Shown piece by piece: positions 24,208-34,868 of a stretch of 59,304 nt of DNA. The DNA is from Novosphingobium sp. GTDB lineage: Bacteria > Pseudomonadota > Alphaproteobacteria > Sphingomonadales > Sphingomonadaceae. Numbering within the stretch: the first letter of the stretch is position 1; every line of letters starts with the position of its first letter. Position numbers and translations under genes: made by a program. The notes under the pieces were generated by a model. That model made no database searches, was not told the DNA's origin, and worked only from the letters and a program-made list of their open reading frames with translations. Where the stretch lies: assembly GCA_024236235.1 (NCBI GenBank), contig JACKKV010000009.1:1-59304 (forward strand). Reading direction: 5' to 3'.

Positions 24208-25134
24208 ATGGAATCGATTCTCGAGATTCAGGGACTCACCAAGACTTATCCCGGGGGGCTGACTGCGCTGGACGCGGTCGATCTGGAGGTGCGCCGGGGC
24301 GAAATCTTCGCCCTGCTGGGGCCGAACGGGGCGGGCAAGACCACGCTGATCGGCGCAGTCTGCGGGATGGTCCGCCCGACGGGGGGCAGCATTCGCGCTT
24401 TCGGACTGGATATGGCGCGCGACTGGCGGCGGGCACGGGCACGGATCGGCCTGGTGCCGCAGGAACTGGGCTTCGACATTTTCGAAAGCGTCGAACGGTC
24501 AGTGCGTTTTTCGCGCGGGCTGGCCGGGCTGGCTCCCGATCCGGGCAAGATCGAGGCAATCTTGCGCTCGCTCTCGCTATGGGACAAGCGCGATGCGCAG
24601 ATCCGCATGCTTTCGGGCGGGATGAAGCGCCGGGTGCTGATCGCCAAGGCGCTGGCGCATGATCCCGAACTGATCTTCCTCGATGAGCCCACCGCCGGAG
24701 TGGATGTGGAACTGCGGCGCGACATGTGGCGCCTGATCGGCGGACTGCGCGAACAGGGCACCACCATCATCCTGACCACGCATTACATCGAAGAGGCGGA
24801 AGAGATGGCAGACCGCGTCGGCGTGATTGACAAGGGGCGCATCCTGCTGGTCGAGGACAAGGACACGCTGATGGCCCGCATGGGCAGCAAGGAAGCGGTC
24901 TTTACCCTGTCCGAACCGCTACATGCGCTGCCACCCGATCTGCCGGGGCTGTCACTCAGCCTGGGCGAGGCGGGGCGCTCGCTCTGCTATCGCGGGTCCG
25001 GCGCGGATGCGGATGGGGAACTGGCCGAACTGGTGCAGGCGCTGGTGGCGCGCGGCATCCGCTTTTCGGCACTGGACATTCACGAATCCACACTGGAGGA
25101 TATCTTCGTCGACCTGGTGGAGAATGGCGGATGA
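24208..25134 (+). CDS. ABC transporter ATP-binding protein
   Basis: A 308-residue ATPase of the ABC-2 exporter type (CcmA/YadG/NodI family). Walker A GPNGAGKTT, Q-loop in GLVPQELG, signature LSGGMKRR, Walker B LIFLDEPTAGVD and H-loop LTTHYIEEAEE are all present. The C-terminal 80 residues form the extension typical of polysaccharide/drug exporters of this class. Its stop overlaps the ATG of the permease gene (ATGA). I take the ATG of MESILEIQG; the longer frame is leader. Substrate unknown. Confidence 0.95.
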   Translation: MESILEIQGLTKTYPGGLTALDAVDLEVRRGEIFALLGPNGAGKTTLIGAVCGMVRPTGGSIRAFGLDMARDWRRARARIGLVPQELGFDIFESVERSVRFSRGLAGLAPDPGKIEAILRSLSLWDKRDAQIRMLSGGMKRRVLIAKALAHDPELIFLDEPTAGVDVELRRDMWRLIGGLREQGTTIILTTHYIEEAEEMADRVGVIDKGRILLVEDKDTLMARMGSKEAVFTLSEPLHALPPDLPGLSLSLGEAGRSLCYRGSGADADGELAELVQALVARGIRFSALDIHESTLEDIFVDLVENGG

Positions 25135-25910
25135 GCGGGGCTGTGTCCTTCAACTGGCGCGGCGCCTGGGCAATCTACAATCAGGAATTGTCGCGTGCTT
25201 GGCGCACATTCTTCCAGACGATCCTGTCACCGGTGCTCACCACCTCGCTTTATTTCATCGTATTCGGGGCGGCCATCGGCGGGCGGATCAATGAAGTGGA
25301 CGGCATTTCCTATGCCGCCTTCATTGTTCCCGGGCTGCTGATCCTGACGCTGCTCAGCGAAACCACGACTAACGCCAGTTTCGGCATCTACATGCCGCGC
25401 TTTACCGGTTCGATCTACGAATTGCTGTCAGCGCCGGTCGGGGTGGCTGAAACGTTGATCGGATTTGTCGGCGCGGCGGCGACCAAATCCCTCATCATCT
25501 CGGCGATCATCATGGTCACCGCGCGCTTTTTCGTCGATTATTCACTGGCGCACCCGATCCTGGCGGTCGGGTTCATCATGCTGGTCGCGGGGGCATTTGC
25601 CCTGTTCGGCTTTATCCTCGGAATCTGGGCTGACGGGTTTGAACGGTTGCAGATCATCCCCCTGCTGGTGTTGACCCCGCTGACCTTCCTGGGCGGCACA
25701 TTCTACTCGATCGACATGCTGCCCGAACCCTGGCGCTCCATCGCGCTGGTTAACCCCATCGTCTATCTGGTCAACGGGCTGCGCTGGTGCTTTTATGGAA
25801 AGTCGGACGTCTCGATCGGCGTCTCATTGGGGCTGACCACGCTGTTCCTTGCGGTCTGCGTCGGCATCGTCGCCTGGATATTCCGCACCGGCTGGAAACT
25901 GCGCAGCTAG
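25131..25910 (+). CDS. ABC-2 type transporter permease
   Basis: A 259-residue integral membrane protein with six predicted helices (e.g. LTTSLYFIVFGAAIGG, AAFIVPGLLILTLL, AVGFIMLVAGAFALFGFILG, TLFLAVCVGIVAWIF). The ABC-2 signature is visible: LSPVLTTSLYFIVFG near the start and TPLTFLGGTFYSIDMLP near the end, as in YadH. It pairs with the ATPase to form a half-exporter dimer; substrate unknown. ATGA overlap with the ATPase; the stop overlaps the convergent TauE/SafE stop by 4 bases (CTAG). Confidence 0.95.
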   Translation: MSGAVSFNWRGAWAIYNQELSRAWRTFFQTILSPVLTTSLYFIVFGAAIGGRINEVDGISYAAFIVPGLLILTLLSETTTNASFGIYMPRFTGSIYELLSAPVGVAETLIGFVGAAATKSLIISAIIMVTARFFVDYSLAHPILAVGFIMLVAGAFALFGFILGIWADGFERLQIIPLLVLTPLTFLGGTFYSIDMLPEPWRSIALVNPIVYLVNGLRWCFYGKSDVSIGVSLGLTTLFLAVCVGIVAWIFRTGWKLRS

Positions 25911-26665
25911 CTGCCGAAATAGTTCCACAGCAGCCGCGCGGTAAGCGCCAGCGAACTGACCACCAGCAGCGGTCGGATCAGTCGCGCGCCGAAGCGCAAC
26001 GCGCTGTGCGATCCCAGGAAGCTGCCGGTCATGCTGCCGATCCCGATGCACAGGCCCAGCAGCCAGATCACCTGGCCGCCCAGCGCAAACATCATCAGCG
26101 CTGCGGCATTGCTGGTGAAATTGAACAGCTTGGCCAGCCCGGCTGCGCGCGTCAGCCCCAGCCCGCGAAGACCGACGAGCGAGGTGGTCAGGAAACTGCC
26201 GGTGCCCGGTCCGAAAAAGCCGTCATAAAATCCGATGGCACCGCCGACCGGCATATAGCCGCGCGGAGAAAGCCGTTCATGGCGATCACTGTCATCCATC
26301 CGGTGCGACAGCAGCACATAGAGTGCAAGTACCACCAGCAATACCGCGATGATCGGGGCCAGCACCGCCGGATCGATGGCCTGCACCACCAATGCTCCGC
26401 AGGCCGAGGCGGTGAAGACGATCAGCACCGTCAGCCGGTTGCCGGTGATCCGGTACTGGCCATTGGCGCGATAGGTGCGCGCGGACATGCCCGTGCCCAT
26501 GGCCGATTGCAGCTTGTTCGTCCCCAGCGCCAGGTGCGGCGGCAGGCCCGCTGAAAGCAGGGCCGGCATCATGATCAGCCCGCCGCCGCCAGCGATGGCA
26601 TCGATGAAGCCGGTCAGCACGCCGGTGGCGGTAAGGGCGGCATACAGCCACGGTTCGATTTCCAC
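25907..26665 (-). CDS. TauE/SafE-family membrane exporter
   Basis: A 252-residue protein with eight membrane segments and the family's two repeated motifs: AIAGGGGLIMMPALLSAG plus LGTNKLQSAMGT in the first half and GFYDGFFGPGTGSF with LAKLFNFTSNAAAL in the second. Members export sulfite, sulfoacetate or related anions. The start is GTG after GGGAG. It is divergent from tgt with a 50-base gap. Confidence 0.93.
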   Translation of the reverse strand: MEIEPWLYAALTATGVLTGFIDAIAGGGGLIMMPALLSAGLPPHLALGTNKLQSAMGTGMSARTYRANGQYRITGNRLTVLIVFTASACGALVVQAIDPAVLAPIIAVLLVVLALYVLLSHRMDDSDRHERLSPRGYMPVGGAIGFYDGFFGPGTGSFLTTSLVGLRGLGLTRAAGLAKLFNFTSNAAALMMFALGGQVIWLLGLCIGIGSMTGSFLGSHSALRFGARLIRPLLVVSSLALTARLLWNYFGS

Positions 26666-26715
26666 GACAGCTCCCGATTGCCGCAGCGTGCCGATATGCC
26701 TATGCGCCGCAGGAC

Positions 26716-27840
26716 ATGACCCGTTTTGCTTTCACCGTTGAAGCCCGCGATGGCAAGGCCCGCAAGGGATGTATCACCATGCAGCGCGGCGAAATCCGCA
26801 CGCCTGCCTTCATGCCGGTGGGCACCGCTGCCACCGTCAAGGCGATGAAGCCCGAAAGCGTGAGGGCGACCGGCGCGGATATCATTCTGGGCAACACCTA
26901 TCACCTGATGCTGCGCCCGGGGGCGGAACGGGTGGCGAGGCTGGGCGGGTTGCACCGCTTTATGAACTGGGACCGGCCGATCCTGACAGACAGCGGCGGT
27001 TACCAGGTGATGAGCCTTTCGGCGCTGCGCAGGATCAGTGAGGATGGCGTGGCCTTTTCCAGCCATCTTGACGGGTCGAAACATATGCTCACGCCCGAAC
27101 GGTCAATGGAGATCCAGCGCCTGCTTGGCTCCGATATCGTCATGGCCTTTGACGAATGTCCGCGCGCCGATGAACCGCGCGATACCATCGCCCGGTCAAT
27201 GGAGATGTCGATGCGTTGGGCACAGCGCAGCCGCGAAGGCTTTGACAGCGGGGGAGATCACGCCGCCCGCGCCGCCCTGTTCGGTATCCAGCAGGGCGCG
27301 CTGGACGAGGAACTGCGCCGCCAGTCGGCAGAGGCGCTGACGGCCATCGGCTTTGACGGTTATGCGATCGGCGGCCTGGCCGTGGGGGAAGGGCAGGAGG
27401 CGATGTTCGCCACGCTGGATTTCGCGCCCGATCAGTTGCCCGAGGACCGGCCGCGTTACCTGATGGGCGTGGGCAAGCCGGACGATCTGGTGGGCGCAGT
27501 GGAACGGGGCGTGGACATGTTCGATTGCGTGCTGCCCACCCGTTCCGGCCGCAACGGCCAGGCCTTCACATGGAACGGCCCGATCAACCTGCGCAATGCG
27601 AAATTCGCGGAAGATCAGGCACCGCTGGACGAAAGCTGCACCTGCCCCACCTGTGCCAGTTACAGCCGGGCCTATATTCACCACCTGATCCGTTCGGGCG
27701 AGATTCTGGGCGCCATACTGATGACGGAGCATAATTTGTCGTTCTACCAGCAGCTGATGCAGACGATGCGCGACGCGATCGGGGAAGGGCGCTTTGCGGC
27801 CTTTGCCGCCGATTTCCGGCGGGATTACAGCGCGTCCTGA
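26716..27840 (+). CDS. tgt: tRNA-guanine transglycosylase
   Basis: Exchanges G34 for preQ1 in tRNAs with GUN anticodons. A 374-residue TIM barrel. D92 in TDSGGYQVMSL and nucleophile D270 in DMFDCVLPTRSGRNG are present, as is the zinc site CTCPTC (C308, C310, C313) with a following His in YIHHLI. ATG start gives the conserved MTRFAFTVEA. It cooperates with QueA; the four genes between them here are unrelated. Confidence 0.97.
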   Translation: MTRFAFTVEARDGKARKGCITMQRGEIRTPAFMPVGTAATVKAMKPESVRATGADIILGNTYHLMLRPGAERVARLGGLHRFMNWDRPILTDSGGYQVMSLSALRRISEDGVAFSSHLDGSKHMLTPERSMEIQRLLGSDIVMAFDECPRADEPRDTIARSMEMSMRWAQRSREGFDSGGDHAARAALFGIQQGALDEELRRQSAEALTAIGFDGYAIGGLAVGEGQEAMFATLDFAPDQLPEDRPRYLMGVGKPDDLVGAVERGVDMFDCVLPTRSGRNGQAFTWNGPINLRNAKFAEDQAPLDESCTCPTCASYSRAYIHHLIRSGEILGAILMTEHNLSFYQQLMQTMRDAIGEGRFAAFAADFRRDYSAS

Positions 27841-27847
27841 ATCGAGA

Positions 27848-27871
27848 AGGGCGGCCCCGCAGGACCGCCCT
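27848..27871. terminator. hairpin between tgt and rpsD
   Basis: AGGGCGG and CCGCCCT pair over 7 bp with a 10-base loop, then CTTGAATTTC on the plus strand. It lies between the two convergent genes, so it can end transcription from both sides. Confidence 0.7.
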
Positions 27872-27898
27872 CTTGAATTTCGGTAACCGGTAAACCGA

Positions 27899-28513
27899 TC
27901 AGCGCGAATAGAATTCGACGACCAGGTTCGGTTCCATCGTGACCGGGTAAGGCACTTCGTCCAGCTTGGGGACGCGCACGAAGGTGACCTTGTCCGTGCC
28001 ATCGGGCGCGACATAATCGGGAATGTCGCGTTCGGGCAGGCTCTGCGCCTCGATCACGAGCGCCATTTCCTTGGCCTTGTCACCCAGGCTGACGACATCG
28101 CCAGGCAGCACGCGGCGACTGGCAATGTTGCACTTCACGCCGTTGACGCGAATATGGCCGTGGCTGACGACCTGCCGCGCGGCGAAGATCGTGGGCGCGA
28201 ATTTGGCGCGATAGACGACCATGTCCAGCCGCTGTTCGAGCAGGCCGATCAGGTTCTGGCCGGCATCGCCCTTCATCCGCGAAGCTTCCTGATAGGTGCG
28301 CTTGAACTGCTTTTCAGTCACATCGCCGTAGTAACCCTTCAGCTTCTGCTTGGCGCGCAGCTGAATGCCATAGTCCGACAGCTTGCTCTTGCGGCGCTGC
28401 CCGTGCTGGCCGGGGCCATAGGAACGGCGGTTGACGGAGCTCTTCGGGCGGCCCCAGATGTTTTCGCCCATGCGGCGGTCAAGTTTGTACTTGGCGCTTT
28501 TGCGCTTTGACAT
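27899..28513 (-). CDS. rpsD: 30S ribosomal protein S4
   Basis: Primary 16S rRNA-binding protein that nucleates 30S assembly. A 204-residue protein with the N-terminal MSKRKSAKYKLDRRMGENIWG of the alphaproteobacterial type and the S4 RNA-binding domain (about 95-160) with SHGHIRVNGVK. The zinc-binding Cys of some S4s are absent, as usual in this group. ATG start. Leader of about 110 bases contains a GGCC/GGCC hairpin; no clear S4-binding pseudoknot was recognised. Confidence 0.97.
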   Translation of the reverse strand: MSKRKSAKYKLDRRMGENIWGRPKSSVNRRSYGPGQHGQRRKSKLSDYGIQLRAKQKLKGYYGDVTEKQFKRTYQEASRMKGDAGQNLIGLLEQRLDMVVYRAKFAPTIFAARQVVSHGHIRVNGVKCNIASRRVLPGDVVSLGDKAKEMALVIEAQSLPERDIPDYVAPDGTDKVTFVRVPKLDEVPYPVTMEPNLVVEFYSR

Positions 28514-28715
28514 GCGTCATCTCCAATTTGCATGGCCCGGCCACCCTGGCCGCGCCTCAAGCCCGGAATCGCACCGCCCGGCCTGTTGCCGGACGCGGCC
28601 ACCGCTTCACCGGGGTGCGGAGCCAATTGCGAGCGCGCGCCCTAGCATGATTTCGCCTGCGGTCAAGGCAGATTGCCCCTCGACACGGCGGCTCATCCTC
28701 GCCAATGAGCCGCGC

Positions 28716-29027
28716 ATGAAGGACGATCCGCCCCCTGCCGATGCCTGCCAGACGATGGATGAGGTCCGCGCGGGCGTGGATGCCATAGATGCCGCGCTGG
28801 TTGCGCTGCTTGTCCAGCGATTTGCCTATATGCGCGCCGCCGCCCGGATCAAGCCGGACAGGGAAAGCGTGCGCGACGAAGCGCGCAAGGCCGAAGTGAT
28901 CGACGCGGTCCGCAGCATGGCGCAGGAACGGGGGCTGCCCGCCGTTGCGCTGGGCGCGATCTGGGGCGATCTGGTCGAAGCCTCGATCGCTTATGAACTG
29001 ACGGAATGGGACCGGCTCAAAGGCTGA
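28716..29027 (+). CDS. chorismate mutase (AroQ type)
   Basis: A 103-residue all-helical protein matching the AroQ chorismate mutase fold: VRAGVDAIDAALVALLVQRFAYM with the Arg in the first helix, then a long helix with ARKAEVIDAVRSM, and a C-terminal WGDLVEASIAYE. It would convert chorismate to prephenate, or act as an isochorismate-pyruvate lyase. The ATG of MKDDPP follows no clear ribosome-binding site; an in-frame ATG about 22 codons earlier is possible. Located alone between rpsD and trmJ, facing the latter. Confidence 0.85.
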   Translation: MKDDPPPADACQTMDEVRAGVDAIDAALVALLVQRFAYMRAAARIKPDRESVRDEARKAEVIDAVRSMAQERGLPAVALGAIWGDLVEASIAYELTEWDRLKG

Positions 29028-29029
29028 GA

Positions 29030-29758
29030 TCAATCCCGCCGGTCGCGTTCTAGCGCGCTCAGCACTCCGCGCATGGTGCGCACTTCCAGATGGTTCCAGC
29101 CCGGCTTGGTCAGCATGTTGCGCAAGGTGCGCCGGGTGGCATCGGCGCGGCTTTCCGGCAGGAAATAGCCACGCGGTTCCAGCAATTGCATGAAATGGCC
29201 GATCAGCCCTTCCAGCTCCGCCTGCGGGGCGGGGGGCAGTTCCTCTTCCCGCGTGGGCTGGGCCAGCGTCTGGTGCTTTGACCATTCATAGGCGCACAGG
29301 ATCACCGCCTGGGCAAGGTTGAGCGAGGCAAAGCCGGGGTTGACCGGCACGGTAATGATATTGCGGGCCAGCGCCACATCGTCCGTTTCCAGGCCCGATC
29401 GTTCAGGACCGAACAGGATGGCGTGGCGCCCTTCCAGCGTCACCATGTTGCGCGCGGCCTGTTCAGGTGTCAGCACCGGCTTGGTGACCCCGCGCTTGCG
29501 CACGGTGGTGGCGTGGACATGTTCGCAATCGGCCACCGCCTCGGCCACGCTTGCAAATGTCAATGCGCCTTCGAGCACGATGTCCGCGCCCGATGCAGCA
29601 GGGCCAGCGGCGGGATTGGGCCAGCCATCGCGCGGGGCGACCAGCCGCATTTCGGTGAGTCCGAAATTGAGCATCGCCCGCGCCGCCTTGCCGATATTTT
29701 CGCCCAGTTGCGGTCGAACCAGGACGATGACGGGCTTTTGCGGCGCGGTTTCGTTCAT
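29030..29758 (-). CDS. trmJ: SPOUT tRNA (cytidine/uridine-2'-O-)-methyltransferase, TrmJ-type
   Basis: A 242-residue SpoU-class methyltransferase. N-terminal RPQLGENIGKAARAMLNFGL, then the knot motifs LFGPERSGLETDDV and NPGFASLNLAQAVI, match TrmJ (Nm32 of tRNA). A C-terminal helical tail (LLEPRGYFLPESR...) is typical. It is the last of rpiB-glyA-nrdR-trmJ on the minus strand; it overlaps nrdR by 4 bases (ATGA). Confidence 0.93.
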   Translation of the reverse strand: MNETAPQKPVIVLVRPQLGENIGKAARAMLNFGLTEMRLVAPRDGWPNPAAGPAASGADIVLEGALTFASVAEAVADCEHVHATTVRKRGVTKPVLTPEQAARNMVTLEGRHAILFGPERSGLETDDVALARNIITVPVNPGFASLNLAQAVILCAYEWSKHQTLAQPTREEELPPAPQAELEGLIGHFMQLLEPRGYFLPESRADATRRTLRNMLTKPGWNHLEVRTMRGVLSALERDRRD

Positions 29759-30231
29759 GTATCGCCCATGTCGCGCACGCTGCTGGCGAATTCCTGGAAG
29801 TCGCGGGCTTCGGAAAAGTCACGATAGACCGAGGCGAAGCGGATATAGGCCACACTGTCCAGCTGGCGCAGGCCGTCCATCACCATCTCACCGATCTGCT
29901 TGGCATCGACTTCGCTTTCGCCAAGCGTTTCGATCTGGCGCTGAATGCCGGAGACCAGCTGGTCCAGCCGTTCCTGCGCAATGCCGCGCTTGCGGCAGGC
30001 CAGCGCCACTGACTGTTCGATCTTCGACCGGTCAAACGCCTCGCGCCGTTCCTCGCCATCCGGCCCTCCGCTTTTCAGCACGGTGATGTCGCGCAGCTGC
30101 ACCCGCTCGAATGTGGTGAAGCGGGCGCCGCAACTGTTGCACTGGCGGCGGCGGCGGATCGCGGTGTTGTCTTCCGTCGGCCGCGAATCCTTTACCTGGC
30201 TGTCATCATGGGCGCAGAAGGGGCAGCGCAA
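29755..30231 (-). CDS. nrdR: transcriptional repressor NrdR
   Basis: Represses ribonucleotide reductase genes when (d)ATP binds. A 158-residue protein with an N-terminal zinc ribbon (C3, C6, C31, C34) followed by RRRRQCNSCGARFTTFER and an ATP-cone domain (about 50-140). It starts with TTG: the conserved first residues MRCPFC sit exactly there, and GAGGG lies 7 bases before. No nrd genes are in the window. It overlaps trmJ and follows glyA by 10 bases. Confidence 0.96.
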   Translation of the reverse strand: MRCPFCAHDDSQVKDSRPTEDNTAIRRRRQCNSCGARFTTFERVQLRDITVLKSGGPDGEERREAFDRSKIEQSVALACRKRGIAQERLDQLVSGIQRQIETLGESEVDAKQIGEMVMDGLRQLDSVAYIRFASVYRDFSEARDFQEFASSVRDMGDT

Positions 30232-30241
30232 CGATCAACCC

Positions 30242-31534
30242 TCACATGCCGGGATAGACGGGGAAGGCGGCGCAGAGCTCCTCGACCCGGCTGCGCACCT
30301 TTTCTTCTACCTGCGCATCGCCTTCATCGCCATTCTTCGAAAGGCCGTTGACGACTTCGGTGATGAGTTGACCGACGACCTTGAATTCATCGACGCCGAA
30401 GCCGCGCGTGGTGCCCGCCGGCGTGCCAAGGCGAATGCCCGAGGTGACGAAGGGGCTGCGCGTGTCAAAGGGGATGCCGTTCTTGTTGCAGGTCAGCCAG
30501 GCGCGGTCGAGGCCCTTTTCCGCAGCCTTGCCGGTCACGTCCTTGGCCGTCAGATCCACCAGCATCAGGTGATTGTCGGTGCCGCCGGAAACGATGCGCA
30601 GGCCCGTTTCCTCAAGGCTGGCGGCAAGCGCGCGGGCGTTGGCCACGATCCGCGCGGCGTAATCGCGGAATTCGGGGCGCAGCGCCTCGCCAAAGGCCAC
30701 CGCCTTGGCGGCGATGACATGCACCAGCGGGCCGCCCTGCAGGCCGGGGAAAACGGCAGAATTGAATTTCTTGGCCAGATCTTCGTCATTGGTCAGGATG
30801 ATGCCCGAACGCGGGCCGCGCAGGCTCTTGTGAGTTGTGCTGGTCACGACATGGGCATGCGGGAAGGGGCTGGGGTGCGCGCCGCCCGCGACCAGGCCCG
30901 AGAAATGCGACATGTCGACCAGAAGGTAAGCGCCCACCTCGTCCGCGATCTCGCGGAAGCGCGGAAAGTCCCAGATGCGCGAATAGGCCGTGCCGCCAGC
31001 GATGATCAGCTTGGGCTGGCATTCGCGGGCGATGCGCGCAACCTCGTCCATATCGATCAGCTGGTCGTCCTGCCGCACGCCATAGGGTACGGGATTGAAC
31101 CACTTGCCGCTCATGTTCACGGGCGAACCGTGCGTCAGGTGCCCGCCCGAATTGAGATCCAGCCCCATGAACGTATCGCCCGGCTGCAACAGGGCGAGGA
31201 ATACCGCCTGGTTCATCTGGCTGCCCGAATTGGGCTGTACATTGGCGAAAGCGCAGCCGAACAGCTGCTTCGCGCGCTCAATCGCCAGCGTTTCGACCAC
31301 ATCGGCATAATCGCAGCCGCCATAATAGCGCTTGCCCGGATAGCCTTCGGCATATTTGTTGGTGAAGACCGATCCGGTTGCCTCCAGCACCGCGCGTGAT
31401 GCGATATTCTCGCTCGCGATCAGTTCGATCTTGTTGCGCTGGCGCTTGAGCTCGCTGGCGACGGCTGCCGCCACTTCGGGGTCGGCCTGAGCCAGCGTGT
31501 CGTTCCAGAAGCGGTTCATCGTGTCAGTGGTCAT
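30242..31534 (-). CDS. glyA: serine hydroxymethyltransferase
   Basis: Converts serine and tetrahydrofolate to glycine and methylene-THF. A 430-residue PLP enzyme. Visible: the N-terminal IELIASENIASRAVLEA, the YYGG motif (GKRYYGGCDY), HLTHGSPVN, the PLP lysine in TSTTHKSLRGPR and the C-terminal GIRLGTPAGTTRG. ATG start. It sits 4 bases from rpiB in the same operon. Confidence 0.97.
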   Translation of the reverse strand: MTTDTMNRFWNDTLAQADPEVAAAVASELKRQRNKIELIASENIASRAVLEATGSVFTNKYAEGYPGKRYYGGCDYADVVETLAIERAKQLFGCAFANVQPNSGSQMNQAVFLALLQPGDTFMGLDLNSGGHLTHGSPVNMSGKWFNPVPYGVRQDDQLIDMDEVARIARECQPKLIIAGGTAYSRIWDFPRFREIADEVGAYLLVDMSHFSGLVAGGAHPSPFPHAHVVTSTTHKSLRGPRSGIILTNDEDLAKKFNSAVFPGLQGGPLVHVIAAKAVAFGEALRPEFRDYAARIVANARALAASLEETGLRIVSGGTDNHLMLVDLTAKDVTGKAAEKGLDRAWLTCNKNGIPFDTRSPFVTSGIRLGTPAGTTRGFGVDEFKVVGQLITEVVNGLSKNGDEGDAQVEEKVRSRVEELCAAFPVYPGM

Positions 31535-31538
31535 CGGA

Positions 31539-31982
31539 TCAGTTCCCGGTGGCGGGGTTGGACAGCTTGTCTACGCGGGGGCCGTGGCGCCCTCCGCCAA
31601 AGTCAGTGGAAAGGAAGGCGTCAAGGCAGGCCTTGGCCATGTCCGGCCCGGTCAGGCGCGCGCCCATGGCGATGCAGTTGGCGTCGTTGTGTTCGCGTGC
31701 GAGGGCGGCGGACAGCGGTTCGGACACCAGTGCGCAGCGGCAGGCCGGGTTGCGGTTGACGGCGATGGAAATGCCGATGCCCGATCCGCACAGCACCACA
31801 CCATAATCGGCTGTGCCATCAGCGACCACGCTGGCCAGCTTGTAGCCATAGTCAGGATAATCGACGCGATCAGCGGTTTCCGGGCCGAGATCGGCCACTT
31901 CATGGCCGAGACCGATCAGATAATCGCGCAATTCGGCCTTGAGGTCGACAGCGGCGTGGTCGGAAGCAATGGCGATGCGCAT
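31539..31982 (-). CDS. rpiB: ribose-5-phosphate isomerase B
   Basis: Interconverts ribulose-5-phosphate and ribose-5-phosphate. A 147-residue Rossmann protein with IASDHAAVDLK at the N-terminus, the GVVLCGSGIGISIAVNR substrate/active-site Cys loop and REHNDANCIAMGARL. First gene of the glyA operon. ATG start with a weak ribosome-binding site. Confidence 0.95.
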   Translation of the reverse strand: MRIAIASDHAAVDLKAELRDYLIGLGHEVADLGPETADRVDYPDYGYKLASVVADGTADYGVVLCGSGIGISIAVNRNPACRCALVSEPLSAALAREHNDANCIAMGARLTGPDMAKACLDAFLSTDFGGGRHGPRVDKLSNPATGN

Positions 31983-32135
31983 GGGGTTGCCCGTGAGGAT
32001 TGGAAGAATCGCGTGGGCACCCCCTTAGTCGCGACTGGCTTGCAATGCCAGTGTCGGGGGTAAGGACAAAGCGAAACTCCCGGGCGCGCCCGGCGGGTGT
32101 GACAGTTCAGATCGCGTTGGCACGCCCCTGTGCGA

Positions 32136-32723
32136 TCACGCCATAGGGCATTTCGCGTCCGTTTCGCCCTGTGCGATACGCGCCTGCGTTTTTTCCGCGC
32201 ACAGCACCTTTTGCAGTTCGTACATGATGGGTTCCATCTCCTCGGACATTGCATAATTCGCCTCCAGGACTGCTTCGTCATAGTCAGCGAATTCGAGGTC
32301 GGACACGAAGTGTCGGCCCGTGGGCGTTCTGGTGAACGCGATCAGTTCCCGCAGTTCGTTTGCCGTGAATTCCCGCGCATAGGCCGTCGCATATGCTTCC
32401 TGCATCACCGGGAAATGCGCGCTCATGACCTGTTCGATCCGGTTGAGCGAGCGCTCATATTCCTGTTTGACACGGCTGCGCATCGAGACGTTTTCGATCG
32501 AATCCAGACTCTCCGCCCAGCTTGTCCGCAGGTAATCGACTGAATCCGAAAGGGGGTAGATCAAGGTAACAAGTTCGCGGGCGAGCACGATTGCGTCGGG
32601 ATCAACCGCATTGGCAGCAGTGAGCACCGCGGGTGTCGCGGTCACTGCGTCAGCGGGCGCTGACGCCTGCGCCGGCGTGGCCAGCAAACTTGCGGCGATG
32701 GCAAAAACGGAAATGCGTTTCAT
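32136..32723 (-). CDS. exported DUF2059-family protein
   Basis: A 195-residue protein with signal peptide (ISVFAIAASLLATPAQASA). The C-terminal half (about 80-165) carries the DUF2059 pattern: EQVMSAHFPVMQEAYATAYAREFTANELRELIAFTRTPTGRHF in pieces (YAREFTANELRELIAFTRTP then GRHFV). DUF2059 proteins are periplasmic, often of unknown role. Two Cys near the C-terminus (VLCAEK, AKCPMA) may pair. Its Shine-Dalgarno is buried in a hairpin directly before the ATG (see separate entry). Downstream, a CCGGGC/GCCCGG palindrome at 32080-32093 may aid termination. Confidence 0.85.
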   Translation of the reverse strand: MKRISVFAIAASLLATPAQASAPADAVTATPAVLTAANAVDPDAIVLARELVTLIYPLSDSVDYLRTSWAESLDSIENVSMRSRVKQEYERSLNRIEQVMSAHFPVMQEAYATAYAREFTANELRELIAFTRTPTGRHFVSDLEFADYDEAVLEANYAMSEEMEPIMYELQKVLCAEKTQARIAQGETDAKCPMA

Positions 32724-32756
32724 CGTTCAACACTCCTCCAACAGGAGGCTTGAACG
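32724..32756 (-). promoter_or_regulatory. hairpin sequestering the Shine-Dalgarno of the DUF2059 gene
   Basis: Immediately before the ATG, CGTTCAA pairs with TTGAACG (7 bp). Inside, CCTCC pairs with GGAGG (5 bp) around a 4-base loop, with a small asymmetric internal loop between. The GGAGG on the mRNA is the Shine-Dalgarno, 11 bases from the ATG. The ribosome-binding site is therefore fully paired in the predicted fold, as in RNA thermometers or trans-acting RNA-controlled leaders. The trigger is unknown. Confidence 0.6.
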
Positions 32757-32841
32757 TAATTCGCTTAATCAAACACCGCTTTTAGATACACAGTTAATAA
32801 AGGGCGCGTCCTGCGTTACTATAGAGCGCCAATACAGGCTC

Positions 32842-34860
<2,019 letters not shown>

Positions 34861-34868
34861 GTAACTGT

